From contig JAZOBA010000004.1 in NCBI GenBank assembly GCA_045595705.1, positions 1 through 19,825 of the forward strand: a DNA stretch of 19,825 bases, in the 5' to 3' direction. Below the pieces are notes generated by a model. It was not told where the DNA came from, searched no databases, and worked only from the letters and a program-made list of their open reading frames with translations. The first letter of the stretch is position 1. The number at the start of each line of letters is the position of its first letter. The position numbers were made by a program, and so were the translations under genes. Positions 1-6,219 of this stretch are shown here, one piece after another. This stretch comes from JAJPXI01 sp045595705. Its GTDB lineage: Bacteria; Bacillota; Clostridia; Oscillospirales; Oscillospiraceae.

Positions 1-80
1 CTCCGATTGGATGAATTGTGCTGAAACGGAAATTTTTGAATAACCATATTTCACTCTCGATGTTTCAGCCGCTGCATGTA
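1..80. other. Left edge, no gene seen
   Basis: No convincing coding sequence lies between the window edge and the terminator at 81. An 8-base inverted repeat is visible (GCTGAAAC at 20-27 and GTTTCAGC at 62-69), but the 34-base loop makes it weak. The short open frame crossing this stretch has no ribosome binding site and runs antisense into the GMP synthase gene, so it is not called. Confidence 0.4.
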
Positions 81-130
81 AAAACTCGCAACACCTTGCT
101 GCGCAAGGTATTGCGAGTTTTGTTATTTTT
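81..130. terminator. Bidirectional intrinsic terminator after GMP synthase subunit
   Basis: The arms AAAACTCGCAA (81-91) and TTGCGAGTTTT (111-121) are perfectly complementary. They enclose a second inner pairing of ACCTTG with CAAGGT. On the minus strand the stem ends in five T residues just after the guaA-like gene. On the plus strand a T-rich stretch follows at 121-130. It most likely ends the GMP synthase transcript. Confidence 0.85.
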
Positions 131-133
131 CAA

Positions 134-1135
134 TTACTCCCATTCGATTGTGCCAATGGGCTTAGGCGTCAGGTCATACAGAACACGGTTGATACCCTCC
201 ACCTCGTGCGTGATGCGGTCGGTGATTTTGTGCAGCACTGCATAGGGGATCTCTTCGATGGTGGCGACCATAGCATCGGTAGTGTTGACCGCACGGATGA
301 TGGCGGGCCCGCCTTCGTAACGCATCTCGTTGCGAACGCCGACACTCTTGATATCAGGCACGGCGATGAAGTACTGCCAGACCTTACCAGCCAGACCGGC
401 ATTGTCAAACTCTTCACGCAGGATAGCATCGGCCTCACGCAGAGCATGCAGACGGTCGCGGGTAATGGCACCCAGGCAGCGGACACCCAGACCGGGGCCG
501 GGGAAAGGCTGGCGGTAAACCATGTTGTGGGGCAGGCCCAGAGCCTCGCCGACCACACGGACCTCGTCCTTAAACAGCAACTTGACAGGCTCAACCAGCT
601 CCATGGCCATGTCGTCAGGCAGACCGCCCACGTTGTGGTGAGACTTAACAGGCTTGCCGCTCTCGGCAGCCTTGATGCTCTCCAGAATGTCGGGATAGAT
701 GGTGCCCTGCGCCAGGAAGGAAATACCGTCCAGCTTGGCAGACTCCTCATCAAAGACCTTGATGAACTCGGCACCGATGATCTTACGCTTGGCTTCGGGA
801 TCAGCAACACCGGCCAGCAAATCCAGGAAACGATCGGTGGCATCCACATAGATCAGGTTGGTATCCAGAGCCTCGCCGAAAACCTCAATGACCTGCTCAC
901 TCTCACCCTTGCGCATCAAGCCGTGATTGACGTGAACACAGACCAGCTGCTTGCCAATGGCCTTGATCAGCAGCGCAGCGACGACGGAAGAGTCGACACC
1001 GCCGGACAGAGCCAGCAGAACCTTCTTATCACCCACCTGAGCACGAACGGCAGCAACCTGCTCTTCAATAAAAGCATTTGCCAGTTCAAGCGTGGTGATA
1101 CGCTCCATAGTTTCGGGACGAACGTTACCAGACAT
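134..1135 (-). CDS. guaA: GMP synthase ATP-pyrophosphatase subunit (GuaA C-terminal part)
   Basis: Converts XMP to GMP using ATP and ammonia, the last step of guanine nucleotide synthesis, in the cytosol. The protein is 333 residues. The PP-loop SGGVDS lies at about 44-49, followed by the family blocks EAKRKIIG, AQGTIYPD, KSHHNVGGLP and FPGPGLGVR, and the typical C-terminus ending in TIEWE. It therefore holds the complete ATP-pyrophosphatase and dimerisation domains but lacks the roughly 190-residue N-terminal glutamine amidotransferase domain of normal bacterial GuaA (about 510 residues). The start at 1135 is chosen because AGGAGG (1143-1148) sits just upstream and a promoter lies at 1208-1236. 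The same frame stays open to 1393 but has no family similarity there. The neighbouring ORF 1309-1662 looks like the remnant of the missing domain. Identity is very secure; whether the enzyme uses ammonia or a separate glutaminase is unknown. Confidence 0.96.
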   Translation of the reverse strand: MSGNVRPETMERITTLELANAFIEEQVAAVRAQVGDKKVLLALSGGVDSSVVAALLIKAIGKQLVCVHVNHGLMRKGESEQVIEVFGEALDTNLIYVDATDRFLDLLAGVADPEAKRKIIGAEFIKVFDEESAKLDGISFLAQGTIYPDILESIKAAESGKPVKSHHNVGGLPDDMAMELVEPVKLLFKDEVRVVGEALGLPHNMVYRQPFPGPGLGVRCLGAITRDRLHALREADAILREEFDNAGLAGKVWQYFIAVPDIKSVGVRNEMRYEGGPAIIRAVNTTDAMVATIEEIPYAVLHKITDRITHEVEGINRVLYDLTPKPIGTIEWE

Positions 1136-1207
1136 AAATTTTCCTCCTGAATCGAGGTGCGGAACCATGTGTTCTGCATCCCAAAATAAATTCAAATAAC
1201 TGTAAAA

Positions 1208-1236
1208 AATATAACACAGATGACTTTTCAATACAA
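1208..1236 (-). promoter_or_regulatory. Sigma-A-type promoter for GMP synthase subunit
   Basis: Minus-strand TTGTAT (1231-1236), a 17-base spacer and TATATT (1208-1213). The -10 is preceded by TGT (extended -10). It predicts a leader of about 65 bases before the start at 1135 and lets the synthetase subunit be transcribed independently of the upstream amidotransferase-like ORF. Confidence 0.7.
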
Positions 1237-1308
1237 GATTTTTTTCGACGAAATCACCCTTGCGTTCAAGCCAATTCCTGTGTTTTTTTACACAACCGGG
1301 ATGTCCGT

Positions 1309-1662
1309 TCAATGAGCCGCCGGCTCTGCCCCACAGAGGCACAGAGCAAACAATTCCAGCGTCTCTTTGCGCTTCTCCGTATCCTCGGGCCACGGATCAT
1401 CGCCCTTATAGTCCACCATCAGAACAGGCATGGGAGCATTGTAAATCTCGATGGCAACGTCTACTTCTTCCCCCTTCGCAATGCAGTTGGGTCCACCATT
1501 GAGAATGATACCCTTTACATTCGGAAGGGCTTTTACTTCATCTAACGTGATATTATAGGGACGGATTTCACTGTATACACCCAATTCAGCCAACTCCCGA
1601 ACAAGGCGGTCATTCTCCAGACTTCCCAAATCCAAAATCAAAATCATGTCTCTCTTTTCCAT
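1309..1662 (-). CDS. Truncated, catalytically degenerate GuaA-type glutamine amidotransferase-like protein
   Basis: A 117-residue protein whose first 80 residues match the start of the GuaA class I amidotransferase domain: ILILDLGS, then ELGVYSEIRPYN, then GIILNGGP, then MPVL. In active enzymes the next segment is G-I-C-Y-G with the nucleophilic cysteine; here it reads MVDYK, so Asp84 sits where the Cys should be. The protein stops before the catalytic His and Glu could occur. The start at 1662 has GGGAG 7 bases upstream and matches the family's N-terminus. The upstream ATG at 1695 would fall inside the -10 box. It lies 173 bases before the synthetase subunit on the same strand. It could be a decaying gene, or a retained non-catalytic partner or XMP/GMP sensor; the clean RBS and promoter argue that it is expressed. 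Confidence 0.72.
   Translation of the reverse strand: MEKRDMILILDLGSLENDRLVRELAELGVYSEIRPYNITLDEVKALPNVKGIILNGGPNCIAKGEEVDVAIEIYNAPMPVLMVDYKGDDPWPEDTEKRKETLELFALCLCGAEPAAH
1314..1326 (-). other. Small GC-rich hairpin at end of amidotransferase-like ORF
   Basis: GAGCC (1314-1318) and GGCTC (1322-1326) form a short hairpin that overlaps the last codons of the amidotransferase-like ORF. No clean T-run follows, so complete termination between the two GMP synthase pieces is doubtful and readthrough is likely. Confidence 0.35.
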
Positions 1663-1693
1663 GTCATATCTCCCAACAGATTTTTTCTCATTC

Positions 1694-1722
1694 ATTATAA
1701 TTGATTCCCACCGCTTCGTCTA
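1694..1722 (-). promoter_or_regulatory. Probable promoter of amidotransferase-like ORF
   Basis: Minus-strand TATAAT (1694-1699) with a 17-base spacer to TAGACG (1717-1722), a four-of-six match to the -35 consensus. No TGn extension. The predicted start near 1687 leaves a 25-base leader to the ATG at 1662, which supports that start choice. Confidence 0.5.
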
Positions 1723-1744
1723 TAAAAACATGTTCCGGCTCTCG

Positions 1745-1758
1745 CTGAAGCGCTTCAG
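1745..1758. repeat. 14-base perfect palindrome between divergent units
   Basis: CTGAAGCGCTTCAG reads the same on both strands. It sits upstream of both the tRNA promoter (1792-1820) and the amidotransferase-like ORF promoter (1694-1722). No T-run follows on either side, so it is not an obvious terminator. An operator role is possible but unproven. Confidence 0.45.
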
Positions 1759-1791
1759 AAATAAAAAGTTTGAAAAAATTGAAAAAAGTTC

Positions 1792-1820
1792 TTGCTTTTC
1801 TGAATTGGATGTGGTAATAT
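1792..1820 (+). promoter_or_regulatory. tRNA-Arg promoter
   Basis: TTGCTT (1792-1797), a 17-base spacer and TAATAT (1815-1820) with TGTGG directly before the -10. An overlapping TATAAT at 1818-1823 would give a 20-base spacer and is less likely. An A-rich tract lies upstream, as is common for strong stable-RNA promoters. Confidence 0.7.
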
Positions 1821-1861
1821 AATCAAGCTGTCACGAGGGGAAACCCAATGAGAGACGGTAT

Positions 1862-1938
1862 GCGGCTGTAGCTCAGCTGGATAGAGTGTTTGGCTACGAA
1901 CCAAAAGGTCGGGGGTTCGAATCCCTTCAGCCGTACCA
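1862..1938 (+). tRNA. tRNA-Arg (anticodon ACG), CCA encoded
   Basis: A full cloverleaf of 77 bases can be folded. The acceptor arms are GCGGCTG and CAGCCGT (closing pair G-U). The D arm GCTC pairs with GAGT. The anticodon stem TTTGG/CCAAA encloses the loop CTACGAA with anticodon ACG, and the T loop is TTCGAAT. Discriminator A and a genomically encoded CCA follow. ACG is expected to be deaminated to ICG and to read CGU, CGC and CGA. It stands alone between its own promoter and terminator. Confidence 0.97.
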
Positions 1939-1945
1939 CGAAAAG

Positions 1946-1982
1946 CGCTGTAACTTCATTGTTACAGCGTTTTTTGTTTTTT
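1946..1982 (+). terminator. Intrinsic terminator of tRNA-Arg
   Basis: CGCTGTAAC (1946-1954), loop TTCATT, GTTACAGCG (1961-1969), then an uninterrupted T-rich run to 1982. It begins 7 bases after the CCA end. Confidence 0.92.
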
Positions 1983-2012
1983 CCGCGAACTTCTCCCCTT
2001 CCAAAGAATTTT

Positions 2013-2043
2013 AAACGCCTTGAAGCAATGCTTCAAGGCGTTT
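2013..2043. terminator. Bidirectional terminator between tRNA and HAD gene
   Basis: AAACGCCTTGAAGC (2013-2026) pairs perfectly with GCTTCAAGGCGTTT (2030-2043) across a three-base loop. It lies 7 bases beyond the stop of the minus-strand HAD gene. Its T-run on that strand is short, so efficiency is uncertain. Confidence 0.75.
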
Positions 2044-2050
2044 TAGTTTC

Positions 2051-2893
2051 TTATTCATTCAACTCTTTCTTTTGTTGTTCATTCAGACCCTTGAGCTTAT
2101 TGTAATAGGCCAGATTTTGAAGCAGCAATTTCATTGTGCGATCCAGTTCGCTCCCCTCAGAGTAATCCGCCTCAAACATCCAGTCAACTCGCTCATGCTT
2201 CAGCAGCGGGGCAGCATTGCTGTGCTGTCCCGGGTGATAAATGGCGATAGAATGGCCGCCGGACTGCTTGACCAACTTCATGCAGGGCACATCAGTCAAT
2301 CCATCACCGATGTAAATCATATTGCTGAAAAACACTCGTTTCTCATTGTCCGGGCGGGAATTGTTCAGATCCACATCGTTATTGATATCCAGAACACCCT
2401 TGTTGATGCGATAGACAAACTGGGTCTTGTTGGTATAGTTGACCGACATCTTGGGCCAGAACGCATATCCATCCTTGTAGAAAAATTCACAGGCGTAGAT
2501 TCGTTTAAAATACTTGGCGATTGATGTGCCTTCGATGATTTCCTTCAAGCCGGATGACAACACATAATGCTCTACCAGCACACCGGCTTCTTCAGCATAC
2601 CGATTAATGCGCTCAAACCAGCCTTCCACGCCGGGATGGTATTCAATATCCTTACCGCCGGCAACCAAGGATTCTCTCGTCAACGGATTCCCGGCCTGTC
2701 GCGCTTTTTCTACCATGCAGTACATGTAGGTCAGGATCGAATCCATGGTTTCCGCTCTTGCCACTTCGGCGGTGTGGCGCCAGAATTCATCCGGCTCCAT
2801 ACCGACACTGGGTATAAAAGTATATTCCTGCATGTCCCGGGTACACAGGGTTTTATCAAAATCATACATGATAGCAATAATAGGCTTCTGCAT
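2051..2893 (-). CDS. HAD-superfamily phosphatase (phosphoserine phosphatase-like)
   Basis: A 280-residue cytosolic protein of the haloacid dehalogenase superfamily, which dephosphorylates small molecules through an aspartyl-phosphate intermediate. Motif I is DFDKTL with Asp11 as nucleophile and Asp13 as acid/base. Motif II is VLSSG near 111-115. The motif IV acidic pair lies in IGDGLTD (Asp197 and Asp201). The cap region is helical, at about 17-105, as in phosphoserine phosphatase-type enzymes. The substrate cannot be read from the sequence. The start at 2893 follows GGGGAGGAG at a good distance; the ORF extends further upstream but overlaps the -10 box at 2922-2927. It has its own promoter and terminator and so is monocistronic. 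Confidence 0.85.
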   Translation of the reverse strand: MQKPIIAIMYDFDKTLCTRDMQEYTFIPSVGMEPDEFWRHTAEVARAETMDSILTYMYCMVEKARQAGNPLTRESLVAGGKDIEYHPGVEGWFERINRYAEEAGVLVEHYVLSSGLKEIIEGTSIAKYFKRIYACEFFYKDGYAFWPKMSVNYTNKTQFVYRINKGVLDINNDVDLNNSRPDNEKRVFFSNMIYIGDGLTDVPCMKLVKQSGGHSIAIYHPGQHSNAAPLLKHERVDWMFEADYSEGSELDRTMKLLLQNLAYYNKLKGLNEQQKKELNE

Positions 2894-2921
2894 AGTGTCT
2901 CCTCCCCGGAATTTTTTATTC

Positions 2922-2950
2922 ATTATACCATCACCCTGTCATACAGTCAA
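2922..2950 (-). promoter_or_regulatory. Strong promoter of HAD phosphatase
   Basis: Minus-strand TTGACT (2945-2950), a 17-base spacer and a consensus TATAAT (2922-2927) preceded by TGG. This is the closest match to the sigma-A consensus in the window. Confidence 0.82.
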
Positions 2951-3011
2951 ATTTCGAACGCAATACATTTCGCGCATGCCGAGAATCCGTAAAGAACTCG
3001 TTCTAAACCGT

Positions 3012-3212
3012 TCAGGCCATATTTGCTTTTACAAAACTTCGAATCATACTTCCAATCACAAAAAGTCCCAACACAACCCCTGCCACAGCCAAAACTTTGC
3101 AGACAATCCGAGGCCAAAACCACAGGGCTACTCCGGCCAAAAGAACCAGCAACCCCATTGTCATCACAGCCCGCAAAGAAAAAAGCACAAACCGTTCCAC
3201 AAACAAACGCAT
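3012..3212 (-). CDS. Small two-helix membrane protein, function unknown
   Basis: A 66-residue protein with two hydrophobic segments: one around residues 14-32 (MTMGLLVLLAGVALWFW) and one around 36-54 (VCKVLAVAGVVLGLFVIG). Basic residues flank them: Arg2, Arg7, Arg14 at the start and Arg58, Lys62 near the end. GGAGGTG sits 7 bases before the ATG at 3212, which makes this a real gene and not a shadow. It begins downstream of the terminator that closes the ATP-grasp operon, so it is either transcribed by readthrough or from a weak promoter inside 3213-3262 (CATACT near 3235 is the best -10). I do not recognise the family. Confidence 0.7.
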   Translation of the reverse strand: MRLFVERFVLFSLRAVMTMGLLVLLAGVALWFWPRIVCKVLAVAGVVLGLFVIGSMIRSFVKANMA

Positions 3213-3261
3213 GGATGTTCACCTCCAACGAAAGTATGCACCGAATTCACCTTCGTCAGAC

Positions 3262-3295
3262 AAAAAGCGGCGGGCAGCAAAATGCTGCCCCCCGC
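3262..3295 (-). terminator. Strong terminator of the hydrolase/ATP-grasp operon
   Basis: On the minus strand a 13-base-pair GC-rich stem with one mismatch (arms at 3283-3295 and 3267-3279, loop of three) is followed by TTTTTG. It lies 10 bases after the ATP-grasp stop codon and marks the operon end. Confidence 0.9.
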
Positions 3296-3304
3296 ATCCT
3301 TATG

Positions 3305-4498
3305 TCAAATTACACTACGGCATGCATCGTCATAGAAAGCATCCATTTCCTCTTTCGTAGAGAAATTAGCCACATACATCTGGTTGCCCATAGCCCCTGC
3401 CAGGGCATCCGGGATACGCTCCACCATCTTCATATTGGCGCTGTATTTTGCAATAAAGTCATCATGACTGATTGCAAAACTCTTTCCATCACGGCGACCC
3501 ATAAAGGCACAGTAATAATGCTCACCCTCCGGGACGTCAGTACGGTCAAAGGCAATCATATCGGCCCAGATCTTGTAAACATTGACGCTGTTGGCATAAT
3601 TCATCATATCAGGCGAGAACCCGCCGCAGGGGCGCATATTGACCTCCAGCGCCACCACATCCCCCTTCTTGCCGATGGCCTGATCTTCGGTCAGGCGGAA
3701 GAACTCAAAATGAACAAAGCGGCTCCTGACATCAAAACTCTTGACAGTAGCACGGCCGGCAGCGCGGACATCGTCAGGCAGCTCCTTGTGGATGTAGTAC
3801 AGAGAATTGTCACCGGTGTTGACCACTTCCATCAGATTGGACAGGGTCACGTTGCCGGTTTCAAAAATAGGCTCACCCCGCGAATTGATGATAGCATCAT
3901 AGGAATTGATTTCAGCCGTAATAAATTCCTCCATGATGTAAGGGGTATTCTTATCATAATCATTGATAAAATACACCAGATCCTCATCATTGCAGATCTT
4001 ATAGGTACCGGCTGCACCCACACCGTTGTCCGGCTTGGCACAGAGCGGATAGCCCACCTTCTTGGCAAAGGCGCGACATCCCTTCAGATCCTTCACCAGA
4101 TGATAGCGAGCCACCGGGATCCCAGCCTTGGTATAGAACTGCTTCATCTTGGATTTGCACTTGATGCGATCCATGTAGTCGTACTGAAAACCGCTTGTAA
4201 TGTGAAAATCAGTGCGCAGCTTGGCGTCCCGTACCAGCCAGTATTCGTTGTTGGACTCCAGCCAGTCAATACGTCCGTGCTTGAAGATAAAGAAGGCAAC
4301 GGCACGGTAGACCTCATCATAGTTTTCCAGACTGTTGACCTTATAGTATTCATTCAGGCTGCTCTGCAGTTCAGGACTCAATTCGTCATAGGGCTGGTCG
4401 CCGATACCCAGAACGTTCATGCCGTTGTTTTTCAGTTCACGGCAGAACTGCCAGTAATTCGCGGGAAAATTGGGGGAAATAAATACAAAGTTCTTCAT
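3305..4498 (-). CDS. ATP-grasp family ligase, substrate unknown
   Basis: A 397-residue cytosolic protein with an ATP-grasp fold; such enzymes join a carboxylate to an amine or other nucleophile through an acyl-phosphate. The N-terminal 110 residues form a Rossmann-like preATP domain (FVFISPN at 4-10). Lys155 in YPLCAKPDNGVGAAGT should bind the ATP phosphates. YIMEEFI (187-193) is the hinge that contacts adenine. EVNMRP (285-290) carries the Glu and Asn metal ligands, with FVHFEFFRL (261-269) before it. It is last in a three-gene minus-strand operon, 37 bases after the serine hydrolase stop and just before a strong terminator. No carrier protein, methyltransferase or peptide gene is next to it, so substrate and product cannot be named. 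Confidence 0.85.
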   Translation of the reverse strand: MKNFVFISPNFPANYWQFCRELKNNGMNVLGIGDQPYDELSPELQSSLNEYYKVNSLENYDEVYRAVAFFIFKHGRIDWLESNNEYWLVRDAKLRTDFHITSGFQYDYMDRIKCKSKMKQFYTKAGIPVARYHLVKDLKGCRAFAKKVGYPLCAKPDNGVGAAGTYKICNDEDLVYFINDYDKNTPYIMEEFITAEINSYDAIINSRGEPIFETGNVTLSNLMEVVNTGDNSLYYIHKELPDDVRAAGRATVKSFDVRSRFVHFEFFRLTEDQAIGKKGDVVALEVNMRPCGGFSPDMMNYANSVNVYKIWADMIAFDRTDVPEGEHYYCAFMGRRDGKSFAISHDDFIAKYSANMKMVERIPDALAGAMGNQMYVANFSTKEEMDAFYDDACRSVI

Positions 4499-4535
4499 TT
4501 AATCTTTCGTCTCTCTTTTCCGATTCTTGTAAAAC

Positions 4536-5291
4536 TTATGTTTCCAACAGAATGGGCACAAAGTACGCTACTTGCTTGTGCCACCAGTCCCAGTCGTGGG
4601 CACAGTCATAGCCCCAGTAATCCACCCAGACCGAAATACCTTTTTCGCGGAAAATCTGATCCAGTCTGCGGGTGGTGTCAGGAATCTCCCAAGGGCCCTG
4701 TCCCACACAGATGATGCCCTGATTGCGATTGTATTTCTCCACATAGGGGTGATGTTCGGGCATATTAGCCAAGTAATGTACCGGAGAGTTCCGATACACA
4801 ACCTCATCCATATAGCCGTCGAAGCCGTAGTCAGCGGTATAGATACCGCTGAGGGCAATCAATCCGGTGAACAGATCCGGAAAACGGAAGTACAGATTAG
4901 CTGCATGGGTGGCGCCCAGACTGCAGCCAAAGGCAGTAATGCCCGGCTCCTCTTCCCATCCGTTGCGCTGCTTGGCATCAAAACGGATGAAAGGTGCCAC
5001 CTCATCGGTAATGTAGCGCATCCAGTCCTCATGGCGGCGAATGCGCCAGTACGGATTTCCGCTCTTGTTGGACCAGGTTTCCTGATCCAATGTATCGATG
5101 GCGTAGACCATGATTTGGCCGGATTCCAGCCAGGGACGCCATGTGTCAATCATCTGATAATTTTCAAAATCAAAGAAACGGCCATCCTGACAGGGAACAA
5201 ACAGCACCGGACGGCCGGCATGGCCATATACTTTACACTCCATGTCCCGTCCCAGCACAGGGCTATAATCTTTATAATATCTGATCTCCAT
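4536..5291 (-). CDS. Alpha/beta-fold esterase family protein (second hydrolase of operon)
   Basis: A 251-residue protein resembling the putative esterase (esterase D/antigen 85-like) group of alpha/beta hydrolases. The nucleophile elbow is FGCSLGATHA, placing the catalytic Ser at 124. The likely catalytic His is His232 in the unusual aromatic segment CAHDWDWW. No signal peptide is seen, so it acts in the cytosol on an unknown ester or thioester. The start at 5291 is supported by GAGGAG 5 bases upstream. It is separated by 13 bases from the upstream hydrolase and 37 from the ATP-grasp gene, so co-transcription is very likely. Confidence 0.85.
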   Translation of the reverse strand: MEIRYYKDYSPVLGRDMECKVYGHAGRPVLFVPCQDGRFFDFENYQMIDTWRPWLESGQIMVYAIDTLDQETWSNKSGNPYWRIRRHEDWMRYITDEVAPFIRFDAKQRNGWEEEPGITAFGCSLGATHAANLYFRFPDLFTGLIALSGIYTADYGFDGYMDEVVYRNSPVHYLANMPEHHPYVEKYNRNQGIICVGQGPWEIPDTTRRLDQIFREKGISVWVDYWGYDCAHDWDWWHKQVAYFVPILLET

Positions 5292-5304
5292 TGGAACTCC
5301 TCTT

Positions 5305-6072
5305 TTATTCCAGTCCGTAAAGCAGGGTGTTCATAAAAAACGGGATCTGCTGTTCCCAGCTTGCCTCGTTGTGGTTTCCGCCCGGAACGATACGGCAGTC
5401 CAGATAGACTCCGCGCTCCAGCAGCTTGGAAGCCACCTTGCTGAACTGATACTTCATATTCTTGTGGAAAGAAATTTCCCGAGATCCGTAATCCATGTAA
5501 ATCACGGTATTGGGATCAATGGGAGCACTGCCGAGCATACGGTCCAGCTGCCGGGTTGCAAACCAAATGGAAGGAGACAGGGCGGCAGCACGGGAAAACA
5601 CATGGTTGTATTCCATGACAGCGTACAGGCTCATCAGACCGCCCATGGAACTTCCGGAGATAAAGGTATGCTCCCGGTCTGGAATAGTGGGATATTCTTC
5701 GTCAATGTACGGCTTGAATGTATTCACCAGCCACTCCATGGTGGTCTTCCCTTTTCCCTTGATATACCCCATATCGGTATTTTCAAACGTAAAAGGAGAA
5801 TACTCCTTCAAACGACCGTTGTCCGGGTCGTGGTCGCATTCCACCGCTGCAATGATCATGGGCAATTCGGTCGCTTCCACAAACTCCGCCATACCCCAGC
5901 TCTTGCCATAGGTAGCGTCCTCGTCAAAAAACACATTGTGTCCGTCAAACATGTATAAAACCGGATAACGGGCTTCAGGATCCTCCTCTGCCTCGTCCGG
6001 AATATAAATATACGCATTTCGTTTCACATCCCCTGTCAGTTCCGGGATGGTGATGCTCCATTTTCTGATCAT
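5305..6072 (-). CDS. Alpha/beta-fold esterase (IroE/Fes-like serine hydrolase), first gene of operon
   Basis: A 255-residue putative esterase. YPVLYMFDGHNVFF (36-49) matches the oxyanion-hole region of the esterase D/IroE group. ISGSSMGG (138-145) is the nucleophile elbow with Ser142. VIYMDYGSRE (190-199) probably carries the Asp, and GGNHNEASWE (231-240) the catalytic His234. In the family such enzymes cleave esters such as enterobactin lactones or feruloyl esters; nothing here shows a siderophore, so the substrate is open. No signal peptide is evident. The RBS before 6072 is weak (AGAGA, about 8 bases away). It shares fold and size, but little obvious sequence, with the next gene. Confidence 0.85.
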   Translation of the reverse strand: MIRKWSITIPELTGDVKRNAYIYIPDEAEEDPEARYPVLYMFDGHNVFFDEDATYGKSWGMAEFVEATELPMIIAAVECDHDPDNGRLKEYSPFTFENTDMGYIKGKGKTTMEWLVNTFKPYIDEEYPTIPDREHTFISGSSMGGLMSLYAVMEYNHVFSRAAALSPSIWFATRQLDRMLGSAPIDPNTVIYMDYGSREISFHKNMKYQFSKVASKLLERGVYLDCRIVPGGNHNEASWEQQIPFFMNTLLYGLE

Positions 6073-6108
6073 CGTAACAGTCTCTTTTCATCCATGAAAT
6101 TTTTCACT

Positions 6109-6138
6109 AGTTTATCACAAAAAAGCTCATTAAGTCAA
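6109..6138 (-). promoter_or_regulatory. Promoter of hydrolase/ATP-grasp operon
   Basis: Minus-strand TTGACT (6133-6138), an 18-base spacer and TAAACT (6109-6114) preceded by TGA (extended -10). It lies between the branching-enzyme terminator and the first hydrolase start at 6072. Confidence 0.65.
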
Positions 6139-6170
6139 TCTTTGGCCTGTCTGCATCCCTCTCTTTGCAA

Positions 6171-6208
6171 GGAAAAGCTCCCTCCCCATCCAAAGATGGC
6201 GAGGGAGC
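6171..6208 (-). terminator. Terminator of branching enzyme gene
   Basis: A long stem with arms at 6177-6190 and 6195-6208, one mismatch, and a four-base loop. On the minus strand a TTTT run follows at 6176-6173. It starts 11 bases beyond the branching enzyme stop. Confidence 0.85.
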
Positions 6209-6219
6209 CAATATCAGAC

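Noticed and set aside
1140..1201. Possible purine riboswitch in the GMP synthase leader
   Set aside because: The leader is only about 65 bases and contains no three-way-junction pattern or conserved purine-aptamer loops.
1136..1393. Minus-strand GMP synthase frame stays open for 86 codons upstream of 1135
   Set aside because: The extra residues match no GuaA sequence, the region holds a promoter and a strong AGGAGG site at 1143-1148, and it overlaps the amidotransferase-like ORF. A single frameshift cannot restore the missing catalytic half.
3023..4714. 563-codon plus-strand open frame opposite the ATP-grasp gene
   Set aside because: It is antisense to a gene with clear family motifs, has no domain-like pattern and no ribosome binding site, and crosses a strong terminator.
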